Below are positions 54,524 through 64,000 of a stretch of 64,000 bases of DNA, in pieces. Origin of the DNA: Alopecurus myosuroides (taxonomy: Eukaryota; Streptophyta; Magnoliopsida; Poales; Poaceae); assembly GCA_028641055.1 (NCBI GenBank), contig CM054058.1, positions 88,423,927-88,487,926 of the forward strand, in the 5' to 3' direction. The notes under the pieces were generated by a model. It did not search any database and had not been told where the DNA came from. It saw only the letters and a list, made by a program, of their open reading frames with translations. The number at the start of each line of letters is the position of its first letter. Within the stretch, counting starts at the first letter, position 1. Position numbers and translations under genes: made by a program.

Positions 54524-55287
54524 ATTGTGTTGCCTGTAGGATTCGAGACCCTTAGGTTTGGAAGCCATTTTTTATCATGTTATTATCTCCTTAGAGTATT
54601 TTGGATCCTAGCGGCATAGTGAGATGAAGCAGCCCGGATAACTTTACGTGTCCACGGACATGAGACCGTTCCCTGATTGGCTTGCGGGTGCATTGTCCTT
54701 CTCACTATAATGAATATCCAATTTGCAACAAGTTGTTAATAACCCATTGATCACACTAGGATTGAAAACTTTCTATGTTCAAACTTTCTGTAAACTAAAC
54801 AATCATCTTAATCTTTCTCATATCCTCTCACCTATTATTCACTTTAAAAAAAATTCTAGATGACCTACCTCTTCAATATCATCGAGATAGGAATGTTGAT
54901 GACTATACCATGAAGTGCAAGAAGTATTTTCACCATATTAAGACCTACACTCAAGACAATTGAAGAAAACTTGGAGATACACCAATACTTCACAACAATC
55001 AAGAACACCTCAAGACATCGAGAGAAGAATTTGAAGAAAAACTCAAGAAGATATAGATGAGACCACCAATCTAGTTCCTTTGTTAGAACAACTTTAATGT
55101 GTTAGTGTATTGATCATACCAATGAGTGTGGTATGACAATACTAGATCGATTGCTAAATCTTGATGTTTGGTGTGAATGATGTTTGTTAGATGTTGTTTG
55201 TAAGATGAGTTTCCTTGATCTGATGTGTTGGGGTAGGAACCTTCCTTAGATATTTCTAAACTCTAATCAGCTATCCTAAACCCACAG
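54524..55287 (+). other. Leader of the gag-only gypsy element
   Basis: About 760 bp of untranslated leader without a sizeable ORF. Unlike the 6069-20341 element, it has no extra ORF before gag. It ends CTATCCTAAACCCACAG directly before the gag ATG, a good plant branch-point and splice-acceptor arrangement. Confidence 0.5.
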
Positions 55288-56309
55288 ATGCATCCTCGTC
55301 GTGACCCTGACAACAACAATGATGCACTACAGCAGATGATGACTGCTCAAGCTCAGCTTATGCAAATGATGGCTCAGTTTATTGCAGTAGCAACAAACAA
55401 CAACAAAAACAACAACTACAATAACAACAATCCACCTCCACCACCACCCCAAGTGGATAGACTTGCCCGATTCCTAAGACTTAAACCTGCCAGTTCTCCT
55501 TGGCATCAGAACCAATAGTGACAGACGACTGGCTCCGCTCTGTTAACAAGGACTTAGTGACATGTGAGTGCAGTGAAACTGAGAAGGCGAGGTTCACTGC
55601 TCACCTGCTTGAAGGACCTGCTGCAATGTGGTGGGAGACTTATCAAGTCACTCATCCTCTCGAAGGAATGACCTGGGAGTCATTCACAAAGGGATTTCGC
55701 AATGCTCACATTTCCTCTGGCATTATGAATTTGAAGAGGGATGAGTTCCACAGTCAGAAACAGGGAGATAGAACTCTGAAAGAGTACATGGATGATTTCT
55801 ACATGTTATCAAGGTATGCACCAGAAGATATTGATACTGATTCTAAGAGGAAGGATAAATTCCTCGGTGGACTCAATGGAGAACTGAAGATACCTCTATA
55901 TGTAGCTTATGCTCCAAACTATCAAGCTCTTCTAGATCAAGCAATCACTCTAGACAACAACATGAGGAAGGAAGAAAATAGGAAGAGGAAATTCATTACT
56001 AGTAAGAATCACTCTGGAGCAATACACAAGAGACACCATTCCTCTGAAGACCATGGTGGTCATGTCTTTCACAAGAATGGAAACCATCATCATGGTGGAA
56101 ATGGCCACAACCATCATGACCATAACCACAATGGAGACATGAAGGAAAACAATGGACAACCCAAGGATAGTGACAATGGTAATGGTCAGCACCATCGCCA
56201 AGATCAGAAGGATCTCAGCCATATAAAATGCTATAAGTGCAAGAACATGGGGCATTATTGAAGCAACTGCCCAGAAAGGAGGAACATGCCACCAAACCCA
56301 AAGAAATAA
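55288..56309 (+). pseudogene. Broken gypsy-type gag
   Basis: The start MHPRRDPDNNNDALQQMM leads into an Asn- and Pro-rich segment. A frame change at about 55490-55500 separates it from the Gag core (DDWLRSVNKDLVTCECSET, GPAAMWWETYQ, TWESFTKGFRNAHI, MDDFYMLSRYAPEDID). A His/Asn/Gly-rich linker follows (about 56040-56160). The CCHC knuckle CYKCKNMGHY is cut by TGA at 56259-56261 before its last cysteine. The frame then runs SNCPERR to a final TAA at 56307-56309. No protease or later domain follows. It would need frame repair to act, so it is annotated as broken. Confidence 0.85.
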
Positions 56310-56785
56310 TAGTATGAGAAGCATGAAATTATGAGGATGTAAACACTAAATGAAGACATGATGAGCAATAAGATTGAGTCTTATGAAAAGTTTATTTTCG
56401 AAATAAAAAAATGTTCCTTAGAGGATGCTCCCAGTGAAATAAAATACAATGAATGTTGATAAATGTGTTTCCATTTTAATAAATGAATTGATGTTGTGAA
56501 GTTTCTCCCAACTTGGAAATTTTGGTTGACCCAAAGAGTAACCCCTCAGTGTCAATGGTAGTTCAACATACCTATGGTTGTCTACATCTCTACCGCGAAG
56601 GAAAGTTCTACTCAAGCCAATCTAGAACCCAGCTACACTCCAATCTAATGAAAATATACTACCCACAAAAGTTTCTTTTAACGGTGGTAGCCCACCCAGT
56701 TGTTCTAGAAACCAATCACCTAGACCTATATTTCTTTCTATCCTTCCCAAATCTCGGGACGAGATTTCGTTTAAGGGTGGTAGTC
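56310..56785 (+). other. 3' untranslated interior and polypurine tract of the gag-only gypsy element
   Basis: No pol sequence. It ends in TTTAAGGGTGGTAGTC (about 56770-56785), a typical gypsy polypurine tract immediately before the 3' LTR. Confidence 0.75.
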
Positions 56786-59700
56786 TGTAACATCCCTGAT
56801 TTTTGGAAAGTGCAAAAATCACAAAAATTTGAAACTTTTTGTTTTCATGTTATGCAAGTCACCAAAACCAAATGAGAAGCGAGAAACAAAAGGAAACAAT
56901 ACATATTCCAATGAAAATGGAAATTACAAATCCAGTTATACCCCTTTTCCATAAACCCTAAAACCTCTCAAAATGATTTTTTTCATTAGATAAAGAAAAC
57001 CATTTTATCTTTAGCAAACTTTATTACATGAAATGTTTTAAATTACAATATATCCTTGAAAATAGTTTATGGCAACAAAAAAAATCAAATATTGATAACC
57101 CTTAATAAAGTTCTAAGCCAAAAAAAATATTCGATGAGAATAAAATATCTTAATAATAGCCTTAAATTATTATTCCAAGTTTTAAGTATGACGGTGTGAT
57201 AATAAAATGAATTTCTTGGAAAATAACATAAAAGAGCACTTTGAAAACAATATTATGGGTTTTGGAATTTTTCTAAGCCACTTTGATAATAATTGTTTTT
57301 TTTTAAAAAAATAGCATTAAGTCACTATTAGTAAATCCTTCATATCCTACACTTATATAATATGAAAATGGTTTAAAAATTACTTCCAAAAATAGTATTT
57401 GACATGTATAATGTCTCAAAAAAAAATTTTAATCAAAATCATCATTTTATTATTTTTCCAATTTTAAACAACATTTAGTACTATTAATGTTTTATTTTTT
57501 AAATTGCAAATTATGAAATTTGAAATATATTGAAAGTTAAAAAAATGTTTCTAAGTGAAATATATTATTTTTACAAAAAATTTGCAATTGGTTTGAGGTC
57601 ATTTGGACTTGTATATCAAAAGATATTAAAAAAAGAAAAAAAAAGAAAAAGAAAAGAGAGGGATGACGTCATCATGACGTCACCCGTCATCAACCTCTGG
57701 AAACGGCAGGAGACCGTTTCTCCCAAAAATTTTCCCCGCGATTACTCGTCTTTAACTCGATTAAATTCTTTCCTGAGACCATGTCATTATAGCCCTGGCC
57801 TCCCTCTCCTTTTCCCCTCTCCTCGCCCTCCGTTTCGTTCCCCCACGTGAGAAAAATTCATCGCCGGAGTTCTTACGGCCTGCCGCCGTAATTCTTCCTC
57901 TCCGGCCAAGTCAGTGAGTTTTCCCCGTCGACTTTGCCTCCCCACTCTTCCCCTCGCTCGAGCTCATCATCCTGAGCTTTTTCTTTCGGGTTTTTATGCA
58001 GCCAGGAGCCGCACCGTGCTCACCGGAGCAATCGTCCGCGCCCGAGGAACTTCGTCCACTCGACGCCGCCATTCGAGGAAACGCAAGGCCGCGCCACCGT
58101 AACCATTCGCCTCGCCGTGTCAAGCTGGTTGTCTTCGTCGTTTCGCCAAGCCCGGAACCTCCCCGTAGCGCGAACTCTGTCGAGTCCCGACCCACAGCGC
58201 CGCCGCTCAGCCATTTCCGGCGACCTCCCGCGCCGCCAGGTAACCCTAGCTGCTCCAATTAAATCTTGATCGTGCGATCTAGTTCAGTGGTTGCGATTAG
58301 ATCACTTAGATGAATAGGCACCTGCCAATTAGAGCACGCCACGTCATACAACGCGTGCATTACTTATTTCTCGCTCGACGCAACGCGAAACCAGCCCAAG
58401 CCCACTTCCTGTCTGTCGCACTGCGTGGCAGATAGCCAAACCTGAGCCAGCTGTCTCTGGAATTATGTTCCGAATAAAATATAAAATGCCTATTTTGCAG
58501 AAAAGCCCCTGCATCTTAGATCTATCATATCTTTTGATCCATAAACCCGAATTTAGCAAACTTAGACTTTTTGGAATCAGCACAACATGTAGAAAGTTTA
58601 GCAACTAGACAAATTTAAATTTGACCATTTAAAATTTGTTCAAATTCAAATATACTCGTTTGATGAATTTTGACATATTTCATATTCTACAAATTAAAAA
58701 ATTGCAAATAAAATATATTTGGGAACCTTAGGATGTGTTGTTTCATACCCTCTGTCCCAAGATAATTTTTTATCAAATTAAATTTGAATTTAGAATTAAG
58801 TTGTCCAATTAAGTATTTTGACATAGATTAATTTCTATAAATAATTTCAGTGTAGTTCCTTTAGCAAAATTGCTCCATTTTGTAACCTTGAACCAGAGAC
58901 AAGAGTGCCTAACCATTTTGGACACCTTTATACCATGAACATGTGTTTTGGACAAAAAACCCAACATAGTGACCCACCCATGTTATCATGTCTTAGAAAA
59001 TATTTTGCATATAGGTTTCTACGTAGTGTGGATATATTGGACCTAGGCTAAGTCCTTAGTGAGGTTCAAACTTATACCTTGGAAAGTAGTGAACCTCAAA
59101 CACTAGTACCATATTTTTCTATCTACTTCCCCATTCCCCTATTCTTGCTTCAAGAATCCATCAAGTTAGCAAAATGGAAGTCAAGACTCAACCACAAGAA
59201 GGAACTCCATCTTCAAATTGGTGGCAACATGAAGAGCTACAAAGAAGATCATTGAAAAAATTGAAGGAAGGGCTTGGACTTCACAGCAACTAGAAGCAAC
59301 TCAAGGAAGTGCAAGTGTGAAGAAATCTAGAAGAAAACATTTTCCTCTCTCTTTCTACCTTTCTTATTTCTTTCCAAATTGACTTAGTGGTATTTTTGTG
59401 CCCATCCCATAATTAAACCAACTAGTGAAGTGAAGATTTATGAAGACCAAGAGAAGTACCATCCTAAGGAAGAAAACTACAATAGAGTGCATAAAGGTGA
59501 TCTTCAAGAAGACAAACATGTGCATACTTGGAACAATCCATACAAGTTGAAGATTAGAAAGTTGTTTTTGTCCAACCATTGACCAAATGGAAATCCCAAG
59601 ACTTTATCTTGTTATCTCTCTTGCTATGAAGTTAGTTGAACCTAGACCTACCTTACTCCAAAATGGAAAGACTAAACTTAGATCACTCAAAAGACTTGAT

Positions 59701-61318
59701 GAAAATGACTAAGTGTTACACTTTGTTATGTGTTACTATAGTTAAGATAGTTAGATCACCTTGGTGAAGTCTTGGAAACTTCTTAGATAAATATGTTTTC
59801 AATAAATTTTAATCACTACAACTCAACCTAGTCCATCCCAAGTGAACCTCTGGAACTTCCTTAACAAGTATGGAACCAAGAGAAAATGAATATTTCAAAA
59901 TCAAACCTTAACGTAATCACAATAGTTTCCTCAGAAAACTAAATTATTGTGATAGACCCTAGCCTTACCTTGATCCAATTAACACAAAACCCTTTTGACT
60001 AAGTGTGATGATTGTTATTCTTTGTTTTCTTGTTGATTATGAAAGTTGTTTATTGTTATTTGTTTGACTTGTTTAGATTATACGAAGAGAAACCAACCTG
60101 TTGTGAAGAGACTGTGATTTTTTTTCACCAACCTCCAACAAGGCAAGTGACACATCATGAACTACCTATTATTTCCTATATGCATTAAAACTTTTGAGTA
60201 GCACGCATGATAGGAAAATCTGTGGTAAATATTATGCCATGCTAATATCCTAAGTAGTGGGTAGCTACCATGTGTTTTCTTGATAGAGTGGAAAACTTGA
60301 ACTTAGTAGAATTTCTTAGCTATTGCTCATCAAATGTTTTATTCAGATGTTAAGGATAAAACTACTAAATTTGGTGAACCATATGGATTGATTGATTGTT
60401 TGGTGGTTGAATATGGGATGAAATATTAAAGTAGTGGTGATGTCAACTAGGGGGCACTGGAAACCCACACTAGTGGTGATGCTTACCAGCAAGGTGACAC
60501 AGGAAATCCAGAAGACTATATTTTTTAAGTGCTGATGTCAACCAGGTAGCATAGGAAACCACACTAGTGGTGATGCTTACCAGCAAGGTCACACAGGAAA
60601 TCCACAAGACTATATTTTTTTAGTGGTGATGTCAACCAGGTAGCACAGGAGACCCACACTAGTGGTGATGCTTACCAGCAAGGTGACACAGGAAATCCAC
60701 ATATCTATGTCTTTTGGTGGTGATGCAATCTAACAAGGTTGCACAGAAACTCCACAACTTCTGTAGTTGATATAAAAATTGTGGTGATGCTTACCAATAA
60801 GGAAGCACGGGAAATCCACATTGTTCTTATCTAAAGGATAAAATTGTTTTATGAAAAGTTATAGGAAAAAACTAGCTTTCTACAATTAGCCAAGCTCCAC
60901 CAAGCCAAATATTTATGTAGTTAGTCTTGCCACTTATATCCACCATAATGTTACTTGCAAATACATTAAATTGTATTGACTCCCTTGTGGCTGCATATTC
61001 CATCCTGCAGATGTTTCTGAAGGCACGTGGGGATTTTGTTTAGGATCTCGAGACTATCACCAACATGTTTTGCCTGTGGCACATGAAGAAGATGGGCTCA
61101 ATGGTGTACTATGTTTTTCGCTGTAATACTTCGTTTTCTCCTAGTCTTCTAAAAATATGCAAGTTGTAATCATATTTTGTAAAGACTGGATCATGCGATG
61201 TAATAGAATTTGATGCATTTGCATGATATTTCATTTTGTACTGTGGTGCTAGCAATTGATCCAGGGACTAGCACAATAACACAGGTATTCCATATTTATT
61301 AAAAGTTGGGATGCTACA
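56786..61318 (+). repeat. 3' LTR of the gag-only gypsy element
   Basis: 4533 bp, collinear with the 5' LTR with scattered substitutions and small indels. It includes the degenerate tRNA-like copy at 58276-58335 and the second minisatellite copy. Confidence 0.93.
60430..60835 (+). repeat. Minisatellite, 3' LTR copy
   Basis: Same unit order as the 5' LTR copy with point differences and no obvious unit gain or loss. Confidence 0.85.
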
Positions 61319-63278
61319 CTACCATTGTATTAGGTGTTCCTTGGTCCTAACCTAACACAAACAAGCAACAAGTTCCACTTTGATATCCACTTTACGGCTC
61401 ACTAGAGCGGCTAGAATGGCAGTTCCATCTTTTCTCCAGTGGGGCTAGGGTTTATCCGGAGAGGGGCTCCAGAGCGTCTGAATCCCACCCAAACCAAGGT
61501 TTATACATACCATGTGTGTTATAGTCTGGAATGGGTCTTCGATGCCCAAGATTACCTCACTCTTTGTGTTAGGGATTCACCGGCGTCAGATTCTCTCTAG
61601 CGGATTCAAGAAATACTTACAACCCATAACTCCCGGATCTGACGAAACGAGAGAATATTGCCTAGATGTGGGCCCTAACATTTTATTGGGTGTTCCTTGG
61701 GCCTAACCTAACAAAAACAAGCAACTAGTTCTAATTTTTTTACCTCCTTCTGGCTCACGCACATGGGCGAGAACGACGGTTCCGTCTTTTTCTCAAACGG
61801 GGCTAGGGTTTCTCCGGAGAGAGGCTCCGAAGCATCTGATTCCCATGAAAACCAAGGGTTAGACATAACATGTGTGTTAGAGTGTGGAATGGGTCAAGGA
61901 TTCCCAATATTCCCTCACTCTTTGTGTTAGGTATTCACCGGCGTCATATTCTCTCTCGCGGGTTCGAGTACTAGTTACAGCCCATCACTCTCGTATAGTC
62001 GCATCTGACGAAACATGGGGAATATTGCCAAGAGTTGGGCCCTAACATGTTCTTGGGTGTTCCTTGGGACTAAAATAACACAACCAAGAAACTAGTTTCA
62101 CTTTTCTACCCCCTTCCGGCTCACGCAGTGGGGCCACAACGGTAGTCCTGTCTTTTTCTCCACCGGGGCTAGGGTTTATACGGAACGGGGCTCCGGAGCG
62201 TGTGAATCACACTGAAACTAAGGGTTAGACATACCATGTTTGTATAGTTTTTCATGGGACTTGTATGCCCAAGATTCACTCACTCTTTGTGTTAGGGCTT
62301 CATAGGCGCCGAATTCTTTCAAGCGGGTTCGAGGTCTACTTGGAGCCCATAATTCCCAGATCCAACAAAAGGGGGGAATCTTGCCAAGAGGTGGGACCTA
62401 CCATTTTAATGGGTGTTCTTTGGTCCTAACCTAACACAAAAAAGCAACTAGTTCCACTTTTCTACCCACTTCCGGCTCATGCAGAGCGACTAGAACGACA
62501 ATTCTATCTTTTTCTCCAGCGGGGCTAGGGTTTCTCCGGAGAGGGGCTCCGGACCGTCTGAATCCCACCAAAACCAAGGGTTATACATACCATGTGTGTT
62601 ATAGTGTCATGGGTCTTGGATTCCCAATATTACCTTACTCATTGTGTTAGGCCTTCACCGGCATCGGATTCTCTCTGGCGGGTTTGAGGACTACTTAGAG
62701 CCCGGAGGCAGGCCCTACCATTGTATTGGGTGTTTCTTGGGCCTAACCTAACACAAACAAGCAACTATTTCCACTTTTCTACCCCCTTCCAGATCACGCA
62801 GAGGGGCTAGAACAGGAATTCTGTCTTTTTTCTTAAGCGGGGCTAGTGTTTCCCCGGAGAGGTGATACGGAGCGTCTCAATCCCACCCAAACTAAGGGTT
62901 ATACAAACCATGAGTGTTATAGTGTGGCATGGGTCTTTTATGCCCAATATTCCCTCGCTCTTAGCGTTAGGGATTCACCGGCGTCGGATTATCTATCCCG
63001 GGTTCAAGAACTACTTAAGCCTATAACTCCCGGATCTGACGAAACGGGGGGGTTTTTCCAAGAGGTGGGCCCTACCATTGTCTTGGGTGTTCCTTGGGCC
63101 TAACATAACATAAACAAACAACTAGTTCCACTTTGCTACCCCCTTCTGGCTCACGCAGAGGGGCCAGAACGGCAGTTTCGTCTTTTTCTTCAGCGGGGCA
63201 AGGGTTTCTCCGGAGAGGGGCTCCGGAGCGTCTGAATCCCACCCAAGTCAAGGGTTATACATACCATGTCTGTTAGAA
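61319..63278 (+). repeat. Tandem array of about 355-bp units (about 5.5 copies)
   Basis: The phrase GGGTGTTCCTTGG(G/T)CCTAAC recurs at about 61333, 61689, 62059, 62412, 62731 and 63086, spacings of about 320-370 bp. Each unit also has GCGGGGCTAGGGTTT, GGAGAGGGGCTCCGGAGCG, TTATACATACCATGTGTG, CTTTGTGTTAGG and GGATCTGACGAAA. Units differ by perhaps 10-15% with small deletions. I do not recognise the family. Small open frames within it are repeat artefacts. Confidence 0.85.
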
Positions 63279-64000
63279 GATCAGAATTTTATATTTTTTT
63301 TGATTTGATATCTTTGCCTGGAGAGGAATTCGGCAAAGATCTCCGCGTCATCGTGGCCCCATGGGGCCCACTGGCCGGTGCCACGTAAGGAGAAATTTCG
63401 CCGAGCACTCATGGTTTCCGAGTTCTTTGTAAGGCCCCCTGAACCACTTTTCAAGGACCTCTGATATGCATACATTCACGATTCTAGATCTCACCAGTCG
63501 TGAACAACATATCAAGTTGGCATACAGATACATCATCCATTACACGATTACATAAAGGTCTTACAAAAGAGATTGGTCACATGACCAAGTCTAAACACAA
63601 CTACCACACAGGGCAGGCAACTCAACACATACAGCGGAAGAAAAACAACACACAACATAGTAGAGCCGAAGTCACTCCTTAACCTACAGGCTGCTGACCG
63701 GGAGACGATCCTAGTTTGCAGGGCCATCAATGCAGTACACCTCCTCCTATACCTTCTCCTGAGGCTCCTCCTCGAAGTCTAGCAAGTAGATACCAGGGAT
63801 GAAACCAATATGAGTACATTTGAATGTACTCTGCAAGACACCCTTCATGAAGCTTATAGAATGCATGTATGCTTATATGGTGGATTGGGTAGGCTATACA
63901 TAGGGTTCACTACCCATGATATATGAAGGATACATCATAGTTGATTTTGAAAATCTCTATATCTTTGTTGAAGAAGATACTTCAAAAGAAAATAATATAG
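63279..64000 (-). repeat. Partial gypsy-type LTR at the window edge
   Basis: AGCGGAAGAAAAACAAC, CAGGGATGAAACCAATATG and AGTACATTTGAATGTACTC resemble the plus-strand words of the 6069-10283 LTR (TTAGCGGAAGC, AGTACATCCAAGTACT), so it is likely an LTR of a related chromovirus in minus orientation. It begins where the tandem array stops and runs off the window. Confidence 0.4.

Larger units (their letters stand above)
49992..61318 (+). mobile_element. Gypsy-type LTR retrotransposon with 4.5-kb LTRs and a broken gag, no pol
   Basis: 11.3 kb, flanked by CTACC at 49987-49991 and 61319-61323. The LTRs begin TGTAACATCC and end GGATGCTACA. An initiator tRNA-Met primer site and a purine-rich AAGGGTGGTAGTC tract place it on the plus strand. 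The 2.3-kb interior holds a gypsy-type gag with frame breaks and nothing of pol, so it is a gag-only, non-autonomous element. LTR ends, primer site and polypurine tract resemble those of the 6069-20341 chromovirus. Confidence 0.92.

Noticed and set aside
55950..56324. Hydrophobic 124-codon frame on the minus strand
   Set aside because: Antisense shadow of the His/Asn-rich part of gag; CAT-rich codons read as Met/Val on the other strand.

Overview
The window is plant nuclear DNA, very probably from a Triticeae grass (wheat, barley, Aegilops or rye group). The evidence is almost continuous nesting of long LTR retrotransposons primed by initiator tRNA-Met, an LTR resembling the Angela/BARE/WIS Copia type, an abundant grass repeat beginning GTGATACGTC, MITEs in TA repeats, and a gene density of about one intact host gene in 64 kb. 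Nothing bacterial, organellar or CRISPR-like was seen. The family resemblances come from memory, because no database search could be run.

Layout. (1) Bases 1-4841: the 3' end of a Ty3/gypsy element of the Tat type (plus strand), ending in an 857-bp LTR. Its internal region carries a decayed multi-exon gene on the opposite strand with its own TATA box. (2) 4842-6068 and 20347-20828: a Copia-type LTR split by (3) 6069-20341, a minus-strand Ty3/gypsy chromovirus. It has 4.2-kb LTRs, a perfect GGAGA target duplication, a 1442-residue Gag-Pol reading frame and an extra ORF upstream of gag. (4) 20829-21178 and 30521-31085: a GTGATACGTC-type repeat split by (5) 21184-30515, a plus-strand non-coding element with 4.4-kb LTRs, only 500 bp of internal DNA and a TAATC target duplication. 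(6) 31100-31560: a cluster of palindromic GGTACTACC motifs. (7) 32259-33965 (minus): an intact single-exon F-box/LRR gene, the only convincing host gene. (8) 34685-37277: a decayed 3'-5' exonuclease-like gene whose promoter and first exon are duplicated, with two MITE-like inverted repeats. (9) About 38030-38090: a 5S rRNA-derived sequence. (10) 39556-49304: a minus-strand Copia-like element with gag remnants but no pol (ACGTG target duplication), inserted between two oppositely oriented blocks of degenerate repeats. (11) 49836-49991 and 61319-63278: an array of about 355-bp tandem repeats, split by (12) 49992-61318, a plus-strand gypsy element with 4.5-kb LTRs and a broken gag but no pol (CTACC target duplication). 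(13) 63279-64000: part of another gypsy-type LTR.

How the parts relate. Only the 6069-20341 element could supply reverse transcriptase and integrase. The two gypsy relatives without pol share its primer-binding site, LTR ends, and (for the non-coding one) a long LTR block, so they look like non-autonomous partners. Across these three families I see two recurring features. The first is a tRNA-like sequence in the sense orientation about 1.2-1.5 kb into the LTR, followed by a T-run in the clearest copies. The second is an AG|GCAAGT motif further into the LTR, matched by a splice-acceptor-like CAG next to the gag start codon. These, and the extra ORF with a possible dsRNA-binding-like N-terminus, are the observations most worth testing.
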